From NCBI GenBank assembly GCA_016110215.1, contig JADWQD010000003.1, positions 2,294,001 through 2,358,000 of the forward strand: 64,000 nt of DNA, written 5' to 3'. This stretch comes from Capronia americana (Eukaryota; Ascomycota; Eurotiomycetes; Chaetothyriales; Herpotrichiellaceae). The position numbers were made by a program, and so were the translations under genes. Under the pieces are notes generated by a model, which did no database searches, was not told the DNA's origin, and was given only the letters and a program-made list of their open reading frames with translations. Shown here piece by piece: positions 45,101 through 55,518 of this stretch; within the stretch, counting starts at the first letter, position 1, and each line of letters begins with the position of its first letter.

Positions 45101-48100
45101 GTCCGGGCTGCCGAGACAGCAGGATTCGGATGAGCGGCGGCTGCGCTGCCTTCGTCTGCGCCTTCAACACGGCCCCTTCGAGCGTCCACTTGCTCGTCAG
45201 GCGGATCGGACTTCAGGGATGACCAAGAGTCCGCCAGGTCTCCTGATTGGGGATCACAGGCTCTTCCCAAACGAACGCAGGCCTGACACCTACCTAGTGG
45301 ATCTTGGTAGTCAGGTCGGCAACGAATTTGGTCCCGTCGACAATCGCCTGTAGGGAGTAAGAATTCCGCCACGATGAAGGATGGGAGGGGGACTGACCGC
45401 ATGCGCTCGTAACGCCACGATATTCTAGAGTATTCCCAGCAGATGACGAGGGTTGCTCCCTACTTAGGTCGAAATCTTTCGATACATCTTCCTTCAACCC
45501 TTCAAGTTGCTCGCTCTCTTGATCTGAAGCCACAGACGGTACCTTGCGCTTATGCATGGGCCCCTCCGTCAAGTTCGAGCCGCCCTCATCCCAGAGCATG
45601 TCTGACCGGCGAACTTTGGGCCACAACGCCATGGTTATCTGCATTCCAGGTTCGATGACATCCTCCCAATCCCGGGGTCTGATAATTTGGCCGTCGGGTC
45701 CAAGGAGGTCGTAGAGGCCAGCCGCGACATCGTCTCGCAGATTGTCGATATGCGCGAAAGCTTGCCACACAAGTCCTTCCATATTCTACCAACGTTAGAG
45801 CTGCCCGAAAGAAAGATTCTAACTTGACTGACCTTCCATTTGTTACACAACACCCAGGGGAAGTGATATTTCCGCTTCATTGCGTCGATAAATATGATAA
45901 AAGACCTCCTTGCCACCTCGGCCTCCATGACACTGACGGGAAGACCCATGAAGATCTGGTCGTTGAGTGTCTGAATTGCTCGTTGAGCTTGTTCCCTAGT
46001 TGCGTAGACCACAGTCCCAGATCGCCTCGCAATCCCTTTAGAGCCGGGTAGGACGACAGCGGAGAGAACTTCTCCGGCTTGTGCCATGAATTCTTTGAGA
46101 TCGTCCGATGTGACGGCGAATGCCAAATTGTCCACGAATACTTGAGGGCCGAGTTGCACAGGCTCGCGCAACTTTGGAGGGTCGGCTGGGTCGCCCATGT
46201 TCTTTGGTACCAACTCATCGGGTTCTATGTAGCTGGGATCGTCATAGAGACTGTAGATGTCCTCTTCGGGGTCAATATGGTCATAGCCAGGGGACTCGGG
46301 ACGACCACGGTCAAGGTGACCGGGCTCCTCTATCACTTCGACAACGTCATCGCCATCGGCTTCCGATACGTGGTCCGCAGGTTCGTTTTGCCTCGCGTGA
46401 TGTTGCCATTCACGCACGATGCTCATCAGATTCTCTTCATTATCGATGGGCCTGACCACGAACAATGGGGAGTCAACCACGGCGTTCTCAAGGTAGGGGC
46501 CCCATAATTTGGTATGCGGACCTGCCTTATACCACAAGTCCTCCATCTTGGCTAGCGACCCGGGCGGAAGGATCTCTGTTACATTGGTAGCAAATGGCCC
46601 ATCCGTGCCACACAGCACAATCCGGTCACCCTTATGGAGGGCCACTTTGCTTAAGACGTCAATAGTAGCACCAACCCTTGGTAGCACCTCGACTTTATGA
46701 ACGGTACCAACCGCTTCAGCCACATCGCTGGCGACGTTCGCTTGGCTTGCGGGAGAGGACTCCACAGACGCTATCGCCTCACTAGAAGACGCACTGCTCG
46801 CTTCGTCCAGACCAGTGGCTGGCGCAATCGACGCTTGGGACTCGTTGGAGCCTTCTTCGTCTCCTGTGTCCACTCTTGGGAGGGCGAATAGTGCCAACTC
46901 CTCCAGATGTCGACCAAGATGTCTTTCAAGCAACACAACGGGTACAGCGTCTCCGCAGCGCAGCGGACAACTGTCCGTTTCGCTAGGGTCGAATGATGGA
47001 ACGTGCTTTGTGCGTAAGTGGTGGAACCATTCGTGACGACTGTCGTAAAGTCGATTTGGGGCATTGCAGTCTGGAAACACGCATACGTAAGGCATCAAAT
47101 CCTTGAAGACATGCCGAGCCCAAGATCTCCTGTTCGAGACTGTAACGATGAAGAAACAATAAGGACATTCAAATGCCTTCCCGTAGCTCGCGTCTTTTGG
47201 AATGGAGGGCACGGTAATCCTATCGCTGCTTTCCCAGAGACTCGGCGCATAGGAGGTCTGAGAAGCCCCAGAGTTGGACGCAGTCTCCTCGTAATCGATA
47301 TGCTTCTCTTCGAATTCAGTCGCCACCGTCTGTGACAGCAGGGTAGATACCGCATCACGCCGCTCGTCCAAGTCTGCTGCCGAGCCGTGATCGCCAGGTT
47401 CGGCAACGGCAGCACGCTCGATGCCCTTGGCTAGCTTCGCATGATGTCTCTCACGATACTTCAGTGCCGCCCTACGGCGTGATATGGCGGCTCCAAGTCG
47501 GTCAACGACAATGCTGCCCGCTTTAGGGTGTTTGTTGGCCACATGTTGTCTCTGCAAAAAGCGTTACTAAATGCTGTGGTTTGGATACAGACTCGGAGGC
47601 AAGCTCCCAAATGCTCGACCCATCGGGACAATGGGTTATCAGGCAATATGAACACGCTGCTAGGTATGTGTACTGAGAAGAATCGACTTACATCGAAAGG
47701 TTCAAAGAGGGTGGCGTCTAGCTTCTTGGTACCGACGAGTTTGTCGTGTTGTGCTGGCCGCCTGATGATCATGCTGAGTTGGAAAAGGCAATCAGTCGTA
47801 TCAACAACGGCCCTGTAGACCTGTTGGAGCTCTGTCTCGTCTGCATCGTCAGCTGACAGGTTATCGTCTTCCTCGGCGCCGCCGGCCAGGAATTCCTCTG
47901 CATCGTTGAGTGTGCGGCGGAGCCGTTCCAGTAGCTTTACTGTTTGGTCTTTGATATGAGATGCGTCCCTGAGGCGGTAGTCAAGGGAGGATTGTCCCGT
48001 CTGATGAGCTCCAATATTTGCCGCCCAGACTCGCAGTCTGCCGAGTTCATCAGTCCATAGATTCGTTGGGACCTCAGCTGTGTAGATGGCTAGCTCCGGT

Positions 48101-48165
48101 CGAGATGCCAGACCATTGAAGCTTCTTAGACAGTCGACCAGGACGGATGAGATGGATGTTGTCAT
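42143..48165 (-). CDS. Giant modular C2H2-RRM-ULD-Zn2Cys6-RING-DUF8035-like-coiled-coil-CBM48 protein
   Basis: I assemble exons 47692-48165, 45833-47551, 45398-45785, 44109-45347 and 42143-44050. Introns of 140, 47, 50 and 58 nt (donors GTAAGT, GTCAGT, GTCAGT, GTATGA; YAG acceptors; branch CACTAAC in the last) join without stops. Exon 5 crosses a 95-N gap; merging the gap edges gives ~1,875 residues in frame. Domains: N-terminal helical region common in fungal C2H2/ankyrin proteins (DELGRLRVWAANIGAH); C2H2 block ~285-375; RRM ~628-699 (QVFVDNLAF, RRSGTVVYA); ULD from ~707 (KRKYHFPWVLCNKWK, GLYDLLGPDGQIIRP); Zn2Cys6 at Cys 860, 863, 870, 881, 884, 891; C3HC4 RING at 966-1019; DUF8035-like block ~1217-1273 (GIPPDARWTKIS); Glu/Arg repeats; two 61-residue repeats; CBM48 ~1784-1868. 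Likely a ubiquitin-linked signalling scaffold (inference). Two or more genes remain possible if a junction fails. Confidence 0.6.
43066..43431 (-). repeat. 183-bp tandem repeat (two copies)
   Basis: Two adjacent in-frame copies of 61 codons begin APINAGPIIHNNERPVVT and APINAGPIIHSNERPVVT and end in the FSYTTPK-QFLADS block. Copies differ at few positions. They lie between the coiled coil and the CBM48 domain. Confidence 0.85.
43542..43870 (-). repeat. 159-bp coding tandem repeat, running into an assembly gap
   Basis: Units 43542-43700 and 43701-43859 are nearly identical, and a third begins at 43860 at the gap edge. Each encodes 53 residues built of three related Glu/Arg-rich pieces (QDERERDAPLEELRR, SDEREREDYLEEIR, RREREHEASLEEIR), predicted to form a charged coiled coil. 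Confidence 0.88.
43871..43965. other. Assembly gap (95 N) inside a tandem repeat
   Basis: The gap is flanked on both sides by cttac. Its true length is unknown. It lies where the 159-bp repeat array meets a diverged first unit, a typical site for repeat collapse. Confidence 0.95.
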
Positions 48166-48593
48166 TTCGCAGCACGGCGTGGCTGCCTCCAGCAGTCGCT
48201 AACAAGCACCAAGTCGCTGCGGAAGGATCTCGCTGACTCCAGCAGCTGCCGATGCGGCAAGGCCCGTCGCGGCTTCCAGCGACACTTGCCTTTCACTTGT
48301 CCTTTACTTGCCCTTTACTTGCCCTTTACTTGCCCTTGAGCCGAGTCTCAGGAGCTCTGGGATTTGACGTCTTCAACTGCGACGATCTTGCATCAGGCTG
48401 GGCCGACAGAAGAAATGTCCCTCGCCAGGCGCCCATCGCCTGATGCGGGATGGTGTGACAGCGCGGGGTTCAGCTCGCATTTCAGCTCGAGTCCGGCGGC
48501 TTCATTGGCGTGGGGCGCTTCAGTCGCTGCTTCGGCTTCGTCGACCTCTTGTCACAGGCAGCCTTTCGCCTTGTCGATGGGAAAGCAGCCACG
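48166..48593. promoter_or_regulatory. Bidirectional promoter with 11-bp tandem repeats
   Basis: 428 bp separate the divergent ATGs of the giant modular gene (48165) and the HeLo-like/DUF7580 gene (48594). The region carries five tandem 11-bp units at 48284-48338. Confidence 0.55.
48284..48338. repeat. Five 11-bp tandem units (ACTTGCCCTTT)
   Basis: Five head-to-tail units of acttgcccttt run from 48284 to 48338; the first, second and last units carry substitutions. The array begins 119 bp from the giant gene's ATG. Confidence 0.85.
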
Positions 48594-50489
48594 ATGGTGA
48601 CCGGCATCGAGACTGCGGGCGTCGTGCTTGCCATTCTTCCTTTGATCGTCAACCAGCTCGATTCATACGTCCAGGGAATTGAGTCGTTGAAAGGCTTCCG
48701 CACCAGACGATATCGTCGTCAGTTCGAAGAATGGGCGACAAGGCTGGGAACACAACGTGCAATCCTGCTCAACACGCTCGAGCAGTCCCTCGAAGGCGTT
48801 GTGGATTATGATGATGACATCTCAGAGCTCATCAACAATCCACTGGGACCGCTCTGGCGGGATCCGTCCTTCCAGAAAAATATGGCCAAGAAGCTCGACC
48901 GCAACTACGGTGCCTTCGTCAGGACTATGACAGAACTTGCCACCTTGTTAGAGACTCTGTCAAGGAAACTCGGTCTCCAGTCCGCAGACCCTTTAAAGGT
49001 GGGTTACTGTGGCATCTGATCTCCATTCCGAAAGCAACAGATAGGGACGGGCGTCAGGCCCCCGCTGGCATAGTTATCTATTTTATGCACGAGATGCTGA
49101 CTACTGGACTGTGGCTGCTAGATACCTTGGAATGATGCTAGTGCTGTCGAACGCGAAGTCAAGAAAATCAAGGATGTCTTCTCTAAATCCGTCTACAACG
49201 ACTTGCTCGGCAAGATCGATAACGCCAACAGCTCCCTGAAGACTCTCATTGAACAGTCCGACCACCGACAGGAGAGTCGACGCAAGCATCGGGTGTCGAA
49301 GAAACCGCTACTGAAGTACAAAGCAGCGAGGAAGCATGCTAGCAATCTGTACAATGCGGTTGTCCGCGGCAAATACTGGAAATGTCCCTGCAAGGATACA
49401 CACTGCGTCCATCTTCGAATCGAAGGGGAGCCCATCGGATCGAACGACACCTACGAGGGGAGTGCGACGATGCCCAGATTCCGGATGGCATTCTCGACAA
49501 GAGTCCCTGACCCTATGAATGCCATGTCGTGGCACTGGGAAGAAGTCGAGACAGTGCCAGAATTACTCGGCACGCCTGTCGCAGCGCACAAGGCCATCTT
49601 CACCACTGCGCACACTGCCGCTCAGAAGCCAGCCATCGACAAAAAGGTCCAGTTTGCCGTGGTGACAACGCCGCTGGCGAGTCTGCCCTGGCCCAAAATC
49701 CCCGATGCGCCACCACCCCTTCCGATCCCGGATTTTTGTTCTGTCCTGTGCAAGATGGGGGTCACCGGCAGCATCAAGAAATATATGGGCTCCATCTCGG
49801 ATGATTGTGACGCGACTCATCGCTATTGCTTCTATCTGATGGAGAAGCATGAGAAGAGGGTCGAGACACAGTCCTTGGAAGATTTGCTGGGATCTTCTCT
49901 GCACTCGATTGGATCGCACGCCAGTCGCCCAGCATTTCTCTTCAGCAGACGTGATCGACTGTTTCTGGCCGCGACACTGGCATCCAGCGTGCTTCAATTC
50001 CACGGGAGCTGGTTGAAGAGTTATTGGCGAAGCCGAGATATCTTGTTCCCAAAGCCGGAGGATACCAGCAAAACCGTTGTGGAACATCCTTACCTCGCAG
50101 GGCACGGGGTGAGCAAGGCACCGACAACGACAGACCCAGCCACAAGAACAATCACCAATCCCCTCATCCCGAGCGATATTCTGTTTCCTCTCGGCCTTGT
50201 ACTGGTGGAACTATCACTCTGCCAATCCATCTCCGCGCTACGGACCCCCGACGACGCAGACGTAGTCGAAGCATATGCGAACCTCAAAACTGCAACCCGC
50301 CTGCTGAACCGGGTATACGCCGAGAGTGGCTTTAAGTACGGCGACGTGGTCACCCAATGCCTCCGCTGGTCGGAAACCAGAAACTCATCTGCCGACGACG
50401 AAGACTTCCAGGAACTTGTGTTTCAGAAGATTGTGTCGCCGCTCGTCGAGGATCTCAGGGACTTTGAAGGCAAGGGTCGCATTAGATGA
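48594..50489 (+). CDS. HeLo-like N-terminus / DUF7580 family protein
   Basis: There are two exons, 48594-48998 and 49122-50489, around a 123-nt intron, joined in phase 0. The product has 590 residues from ATG 48594 (MVTGIETAGVVLAILPLIV). The hydrophobic, helical N-terminus (GVVLAILPLIVNQLDSYVQG) followed by FRTRRYRRQFEEWATRLGTQ is the opening shared by many fungal proteins related to the HeLo/prion-inhibition group. The middle has the CPCKDTHCVHLRI Cys/His signature. The C-terminal half resembles a degenerate kinase C-lobe (FPLGLVLVELSLCQSISALR) annotated in databases as DUF7580 (name from memory). No catalytic kinase HRD or DFG motif is visible, so a pseudokinase-like role is likely. Some relatives lie in loci linked to self/non-self recognition; the function here is unknown. 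Confidence 0.78.
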
Positions 50490-50765
50490 TGTCCTCGCGC
50501 AGCCACTGCACCTCGGGATTATATCTCCATACATTTGTACGCAGAGCTTCACGTCTGCTCTGCTTGAGGGACATTGTGTGAGGAAAGGTTGCACAAATCC
50601 TCGTTTTGGCGATCTAGAACATTGTCCTGACCGCATACACAGTACCCAAGAGTTCAGGAGCGAAAAAGATCGAATTCGTAGAAAAGTCTTCATGTTCATG
50701 GGTCAAATATCGCATGACCCTCATTATCATGTCTATCATATACCGACAAGCCGTCAACAACATCA

Positions 50766-53700
50766 TCAAATCTCGAAATCATCATTCCAACCGAGTTTGT
50801 CATAAATGTCGCCGTCATCGACATCGACACCGTCGAGTCGAATTCCCTTCTGTTCAGGGGCGCGTAAGCCTTTGGTCCTCTGCGAATGATCACCTGGAAG
50901 GGATTCAAACCCTTCGTTTATGCCGCGACCTTTTCCACCCATCACCCGATCCATGATATGACCCGCCCGCTCCGGCACGATGGGAGCATCGCGGAATGCC
51001 TGGTCTAGCCGAACATCGGACTTTTTCAGTGGAGTGAAGAGAACTGGACGGCGGGACCTCTGCATAAGCAGCCCATCCCCGGGGTTAGTAAGCTGGCTCG
51101 AAGGCGGTGGAGGTTGTGATGATGGCAGGTTGGCATCGGAAGACGGATGGTCCCTCACGTCAAGGTGCGTACGCCTTGGAGCGGGGGTTGCCATAATAGT
51201 TGTCGCATCGCCAATCTCGATCAGGGGGTGAGCAAGCACGGGCAAATCCAGGGGATTTGAGGTCTTCTTCTCAAGGCCCCTCGAAGGTGTCTCATGGATC
51301 GCTGCCAAAACAGCTCGTTTCTTCGCTGAAGACCGAGGAATATTCGCCGAACTTGGAAGACCGGGTCCGATTCGAGCTTTCATTGTGGAGGAAGGAATCA
51401 CCATGGTGATGTCTTGTTCTCGGGCCACCAATCTCGGCATCGGCATTGGAGGCAGCTCCGGCTCCTCCATGAGCTGCGACTGTCCTCTCACTCTCTTCGC
51501 CCTCGGGGTTGCCGAGATCTGCACCGCCATCTTCTTGTCCAAGTCCAGCCTCTTCCTCTCTTCCGCCTCGTCCATGAGCTGGCTGGCCGCGGCTCTCCGG
51601 TCGGGCTTCTTAAGCGCATCGATAGCCGCTTCGAGTTCCCTTTTCTGCTGAGCCAGTCGATCAAGTTTGCGACGTTTCGCCTCGTGCACTTTTTGGTCGG
51701 CCACGAGGTCGATTTCACGGTTCGAGAAAGACACGGACTTGGCGAGCATCCTACCTCGAGACGCAGGGCGGTCGGATGGCTCGCGTTTCAGGGTCGGAAT
51801 AATAGGTGCTGTCATGGAGGAGGCGCGGGAGAAAGTAGGAGGGGAGGCATGGCGAAGGAGCTGATGGTCTTCGCTCAGAACGCGCTCGAGGGTACGCGTC
51901 GAGAGTGGCTGGCCTGGCTTTGGCTTTGAGGAGGATGACACTGAAGACGAGGATCTGTGGAGTTGTCCCAATCTAGGCCGTTTGGGCGATATGTCCGGTC
52001 CGCCGAGCTTTCGACAGATGGCTTTGATCTGTTCGGGCAGTTTGGCGGAATAGAAGGGCAAGAGAACTTCCTTACAGAAGTCGCGAAGAGAGTCATTGGG
52101 CTTCGACGCGGTGCTGCCGTTGGCGTCTTTCTTCGTCGAGGACTTGTCATCGGCTGGGTTAATAAGATCGTCTAGGCTGACGGTGTGCCATATACACAGA
52201 CGATCGACGACTGTCTCAATTTCAGCGGACCAGTCGCGCTTCTTCTCCTTCTTGGGCTGTTTACGCGGAGTTGTAGTGAGGAGTGCTGCCGGCGAATCTT
52301 CTTCGACAGACTCGACCTTGATGTCGGGATCAGCAGGGACTGTTGCTACTTCAGATTCAGCCAGTTTCGACGCCGCCGTCTCCAAAAGCATGACTTCCAG
52401 CATCAACAGCATCTGCATCTTAGTCTCGCGCATGCGTAAATCCGCCGCCTCCTTCCGCATCTCTTCTGTATGGTCGCTGGCAAAAACAGGGCCCTTGATA
52501 TCTCGCCCGCGCCACCATTTCGCGATGAAGTCCTCTTCCTCCGGCCATAGACAATCTTTACCTAGCTTTATGTTCATCTTCTTCTTACGGGATTTTCTCT
52601 TCTTTACCTCGACGGCGTCAGCCCCCTCTTCTTGCTGGAGGACTGGTAATTCGCCGATGACTTTCGCGATTGATTCTTTATACTTGACGTCGACTTTCTT
52701 CGTGGGCAAGATGCTCTGTTCATAGAATTGGGAAAGCTCCCTGATTGCTTTGATAGGATCTTCGGCCGTGCGAACGTGTGCGCGAGCACGACTGAGTGGA
52801 CCTTTGACATAGAATGCAAGTGACGTCTTGGAAGTGTAGAGGTGCTCGAAGTACTGTGTTCGGAGGCGTTCAGTGGCGAGGGGATTCGTGTCGGGTGGCA
52901 TACACGGTATGCCGGCATCAGGTTCACCTAGGCTTAGAGGTTGGGGCTCTGGTGTATCAGTTTTACCTAGGATTAGAGGTCGAGCATTAGGTAAAGTAAC
53001 ATCAGCCGTAGCCATTGACGCCTCGAACGGATGCTGCGCGGCGACTTGATCGGCCGGGGTGGTTGGCATTGGTTCTTGGACCAATGACTCAGCGATGTCC
53101 TGCCGATGTAACAGAGCAGAAGAGCTCTCTGAGAATGCCGGTTCTTGGACATCTGAGCCTGTAACCCACGGCGCCCGCTGCTGCTGCTGCTGCTGGAGAC
53201 CCGGTGAGTTAGCACGCTCCACTAGCCCCCGAGCAGCCGTTGGATCTTTAAGTGCCAAAATCGACATCCTGGCCAACGCCCCCCTGCGATTATTCGGCCG
53301 TTTCGGACTCTTCGACGATCCCAGCCCTGCAGGCACTGACAACGCAGCCAAGCTCGATCCCGACGCTGTTCGCGAATGAGTCCCCGCGTACGCGTCCTCA
53401 TTGCCGACACCGCACAACAAATCCTCGACTCTGACGCTGGCAATCTTCCCGATTGCTGCATCGTAGCACCACGCCTCGGTCACCCATTCGTGCAGCGCAC
53501 ACGCCACATACGTGTCCGGAGTGGGGGCAGCGACCTTCTCGACAGCAAAGAGACTCCCATGGGGAAGTTTGCGAACAACGAGCAGTCGCTGCTCCCATTC
53601 CTCCACCACGGCCGGATTGTTAGCTTGGAAGACGAGCTTTGGCGCCGTGGGCGAACATTCGAGCCAGGCGAGGGGAAGACATGCTCGCGCCACGAGCGTT

Positions 53701-53951
53701 ACCGGCGCGAAAGTAACCGTACCGGCATTGGATCCTGAACTTATACTTTTCGCGGAGATTAAGTTTGCCGTGAAAATCTCAGCACCCGTGTCACGGCCAT
53801 CATGGTCGAGATCTTTGCTTTTGCGTTTTCTGGAGGTCGAGGTCGAGGTTGGAAATCGCACAGTGCCAGTGTTGGACGCGACGTTCAGACTGTTATCGGT
53901 TGTTGGTGTGAGAGCTGATTGGTGGTCTTGGAATGATGGTAGGGCTTGCAT
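50766..53951 (-). CDS. SLD3: DNA replication initiation regulator Sld3 (Treslin-related)
   Basis: This is a single-exon CDS of 1,061 residues from ATG 53951. Sld3 recruits Cdc45 to the loaded MCM helicase and, when phosphorylated by CDK, binds Dpb11 to start replication. The Sld3-Treslin domain is seen from about residue 357 (ATERLRTQYFEHLYTSKTSL, RELSQFYEQSILPTKKVDV, DCLWPEEEDFIAKWW, MRKEAADLRMRETKMQMLL). A Ser/Pro-rich tail carries many SP/TP sites, as expected for CDK control, and Lys/Arg-rich runs suitable for nuclear import. The N-terminal ~350 residues are variable, with a short poly-Gln (QQQQQQ near 253). It is tandem with PEP12. Confidence 0.85.
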   Translation of the reverse strand: MQALPSFQDHQSALTPTTDNSLNVASNTGTVRFPTSTSTSRKRKSKDLDHDGRDTGAEIFTANLISAKSISSGSNAGTVTFAPVTLVARACLPLAWLECSPTAPKLVFQANNPAVVEEWEQRLLVVRKLPHGSLFAVEKVAAPTPDTYVACALHEWVTEAWCYDAAIGKIASVRVEDLLCGVGNEDAYAGTHSRTASGSSLAALSVPAGLGSSKSPKRPNNRRGALARMSILALKDPTAARGLVERANSPGLQQQQQQRAPWVTGSDVQEPAFSESSSALLHRQDIAESLVQEPMPTTPADQVAAQHPFEASMATADVTLPNARPLILGKTDTPEPQPLSLGEPDAGIPCMPPDTNPLATERLRTQYFEHLYTSKTSLAFYVKGPLSRARAHVRTAEDPIKAIRELSQFYEQSILPTKKVDVKYKESIAKVIGELPVLQQEEGADAVEVKKRKSRKKKMNIKLGKDCLWPEEEDFIAKWWRGRDIKGPVFASDHTEEMRKEAADLRMRETKMQMLLMLEVMLLETAASKLAESEVATVPADPDIKVESVEEDSPAALLTTTPRKQPKKEKKRDWSAEIETVVDRLCIWHTVSLDDLINPADDKSSTKKDANGSTASKPNDSLRDFCKEVLLPFYSAKLPEQIKAICRKLGGPDISPKRPRLGQLHRSSSSVSSSSKPKPGQPLSTRTLERVLSEDHQLLRHASPPTFSRASSMTAPIIPTLKREPSDRPASRGRMLAKSVSFSNREIDLVADQKVHEAKRRKLDRLAQQKRELEAAIDALKKPDRRAAASQLMDEAEERKRLDLDKKMAVQISATPRAKRVRGQSQLMEEPELPPMPMPRLVAREQDITMVIPSSTMKARIGPGLPSSANIPRSSAKKRAVLAAIHETPSRGLEKKTSNPLDLPVLAHPLIEIGDATTIMATPAPRRTHLDVRDHPSSDANLPSSQPPPPSSQLTNPGDGLLMQRSRRPVLFTPLKKSDVRLDQAFRDAPIVPERAGHIMDRVMGGKGRGINEGFESLPGDHSQRTKGLRAPEQKGIRLDGVDVDDGDIYDKLGWNDDFEI

Positions 53952-54308
53952 CTCTTGCCATTATGAAACCTAAAGAAGATGCTGAGTACTCAGGAACGGA
54001 AAGGGAGGAGGGGAAGTCAAATCGATGCAGTCGGTCAAGGAGCGCGACTGGGAGGGTGCGAGGCTACGTCACGCGTCTTGGGCAAGGCTCGGGTTCAGCC
54101 TCGTCTTGGCATCATGAGCCTTACCATCCAAGAGCCTCATCTTCGGGTGAGACTCGCAGCACTTATTTGTGATCTGATATCGATTGAAAGCCTGCTGTCA
54201 CAGTGCCTCTTCCTCCACGAATGTCTAACAGTGTGAATTTAGCTGTACATTCAAAACATAACAACGCTCAACGCCAATCACGCCGCAGAGAAGTGGCTGC
54301 CGAACTGT
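53952..54308. other. Intergenic region between PEP12 and SLD3
   Basis: This 357-bp stretch holds the PEP12 3' flank and the SLD3 promoter. Nothing else is recognisable. Confidence 0.4.
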
Positions 54309-55148
54309 TCATCCCAGTACAACAGCCAACACCACTATCAATAGCACAATTGCTAGAATAACCAACAAACAACAAGCCTTGTTACGGGCGGACTTCTGGT
54401 ACCGGCTCGCGCTTCGCAATTCAACATCCGCACCTCTTGTATCGGTCAAAGTATTCTCAACGTTGACGTCGATCGCATCGAGCATGTCGCCCTGATCACG
54501 GACCAGGTGAGCGACGTCTCGGAAGAGCTCGTTGAGCTCGCCAACGGATTGTTCAATCTGCCGGATCTCTCCTTCGCGTTCGATGATCAGGTTCTCCTGA
54601 AAATCCACCTCACTTTGTTCTGCGAGTCGAGGCTCTTCGAGCAATTGGCGTTGTTGTTGGCCTTCCCCTGACGGTGATTGAGCCGACTGCGCTTCCTCTA
54701 ATGCAGCTTTTGACGCTCTTTCCCTCTCGATGGCCCTTCTCTGGACGACTTGGAACTCGGATAAGGCCGAGGCGAACTCTCGAGATAGCTTTTGATTCGT
54801 GTACCGTTGCGCAGGCTGTCATAGATTAGCATCTTGGGGGATTTGGAGAGCCGAGCGACTAACATTCAGGTCGGGCCATGCTTGCGCTCGCTTGACGCCA
54901 TCTCCGGCCTCTTTGAAGCCTTCCCTTGTCTCCTCGAGTAGATCATGGATCCTCTCTCGGCCTCGCTCAGTGTCCTTCTTGGAAAGCTGGTTCGACAGGC
55001 GGGAAATGTTGGATATTAGTTCAAATAGCTTGGTAGATAGCGATTCGGTGAATCGCTGAAACTCTGGGTCGTCTCTGTATTGGGGGTCATCCTGCCGCCG
55101 GGTGGTGGTGGGTTGCGACTCTAGCGATGATAGTCTATCGAACGACAT
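54309..55148 (-). CDS. PEP12: Endosomal Qa-SNARE Pep12 (syntaxin)
   Basis: There are two exons, 54864-55148 and 54309-54815, with a 48-nt intron (GTTAGT..GACAG). The product has 263 residues from ATG 55148 (MSFDRLSSLESQ). It is a syntaxin of the late endosome/vacuole pathway. Seen: an N-terminal Habc-like region (FTESLSTKLFELISNISRL, LLEETREGFKEAGDGVKR) and DLNPAQRYTNQKLSREF. The SNARE helix contains REGEIRQIEQSVGELNELFR and DVAHLVRDQGDMLDAIDVNV, with the zero-layer Gln in DQGDMLD. The C-terminal anchor is CCLLVILAIVLLIVVLAVVL. It is divergent from NDC1. Confidence 0.92.
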
Positions 55149-55518
55149 TGCGGCTCTGGTAGGAAGTGCGGTCGCAGGTAGGAGTGTTTCAGCCGTATGC
55201 GGCAGTCCCGAGCCACCTCTCAGGTGAAAAATGAGGCGTTTACTGTAGCTCTGGATGAAGATGGCTGGGGATGGCAGAAGCCTGGGAGGCACCGAGTTGG
55301 ATGCGGCAATTGCGATTGGAGGCCGGATCACGTGGTTCGCGTCATCTGCGCGCGGCGGTTCGTTGCGCCAGGCCAATTTTTTGTTTACACGGTGACCGTC
55401 CAGCGATTCTCCCTGCGCTTCGCCAACGAAGTCTTCACACGCAGTATTCGCCGGCCGATGACTGCTGCTCTACTATGACCGACTCTCCTCTCTCGGCCTG
55501 TCATCCTTCTTTTGCACC
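55149..55518. promoter_or_regulatory. Divergent promoter PEP12/NDC1
   Basis: 370 bp separate the two start codons. No other gene is seen. Confidence 0.45.
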
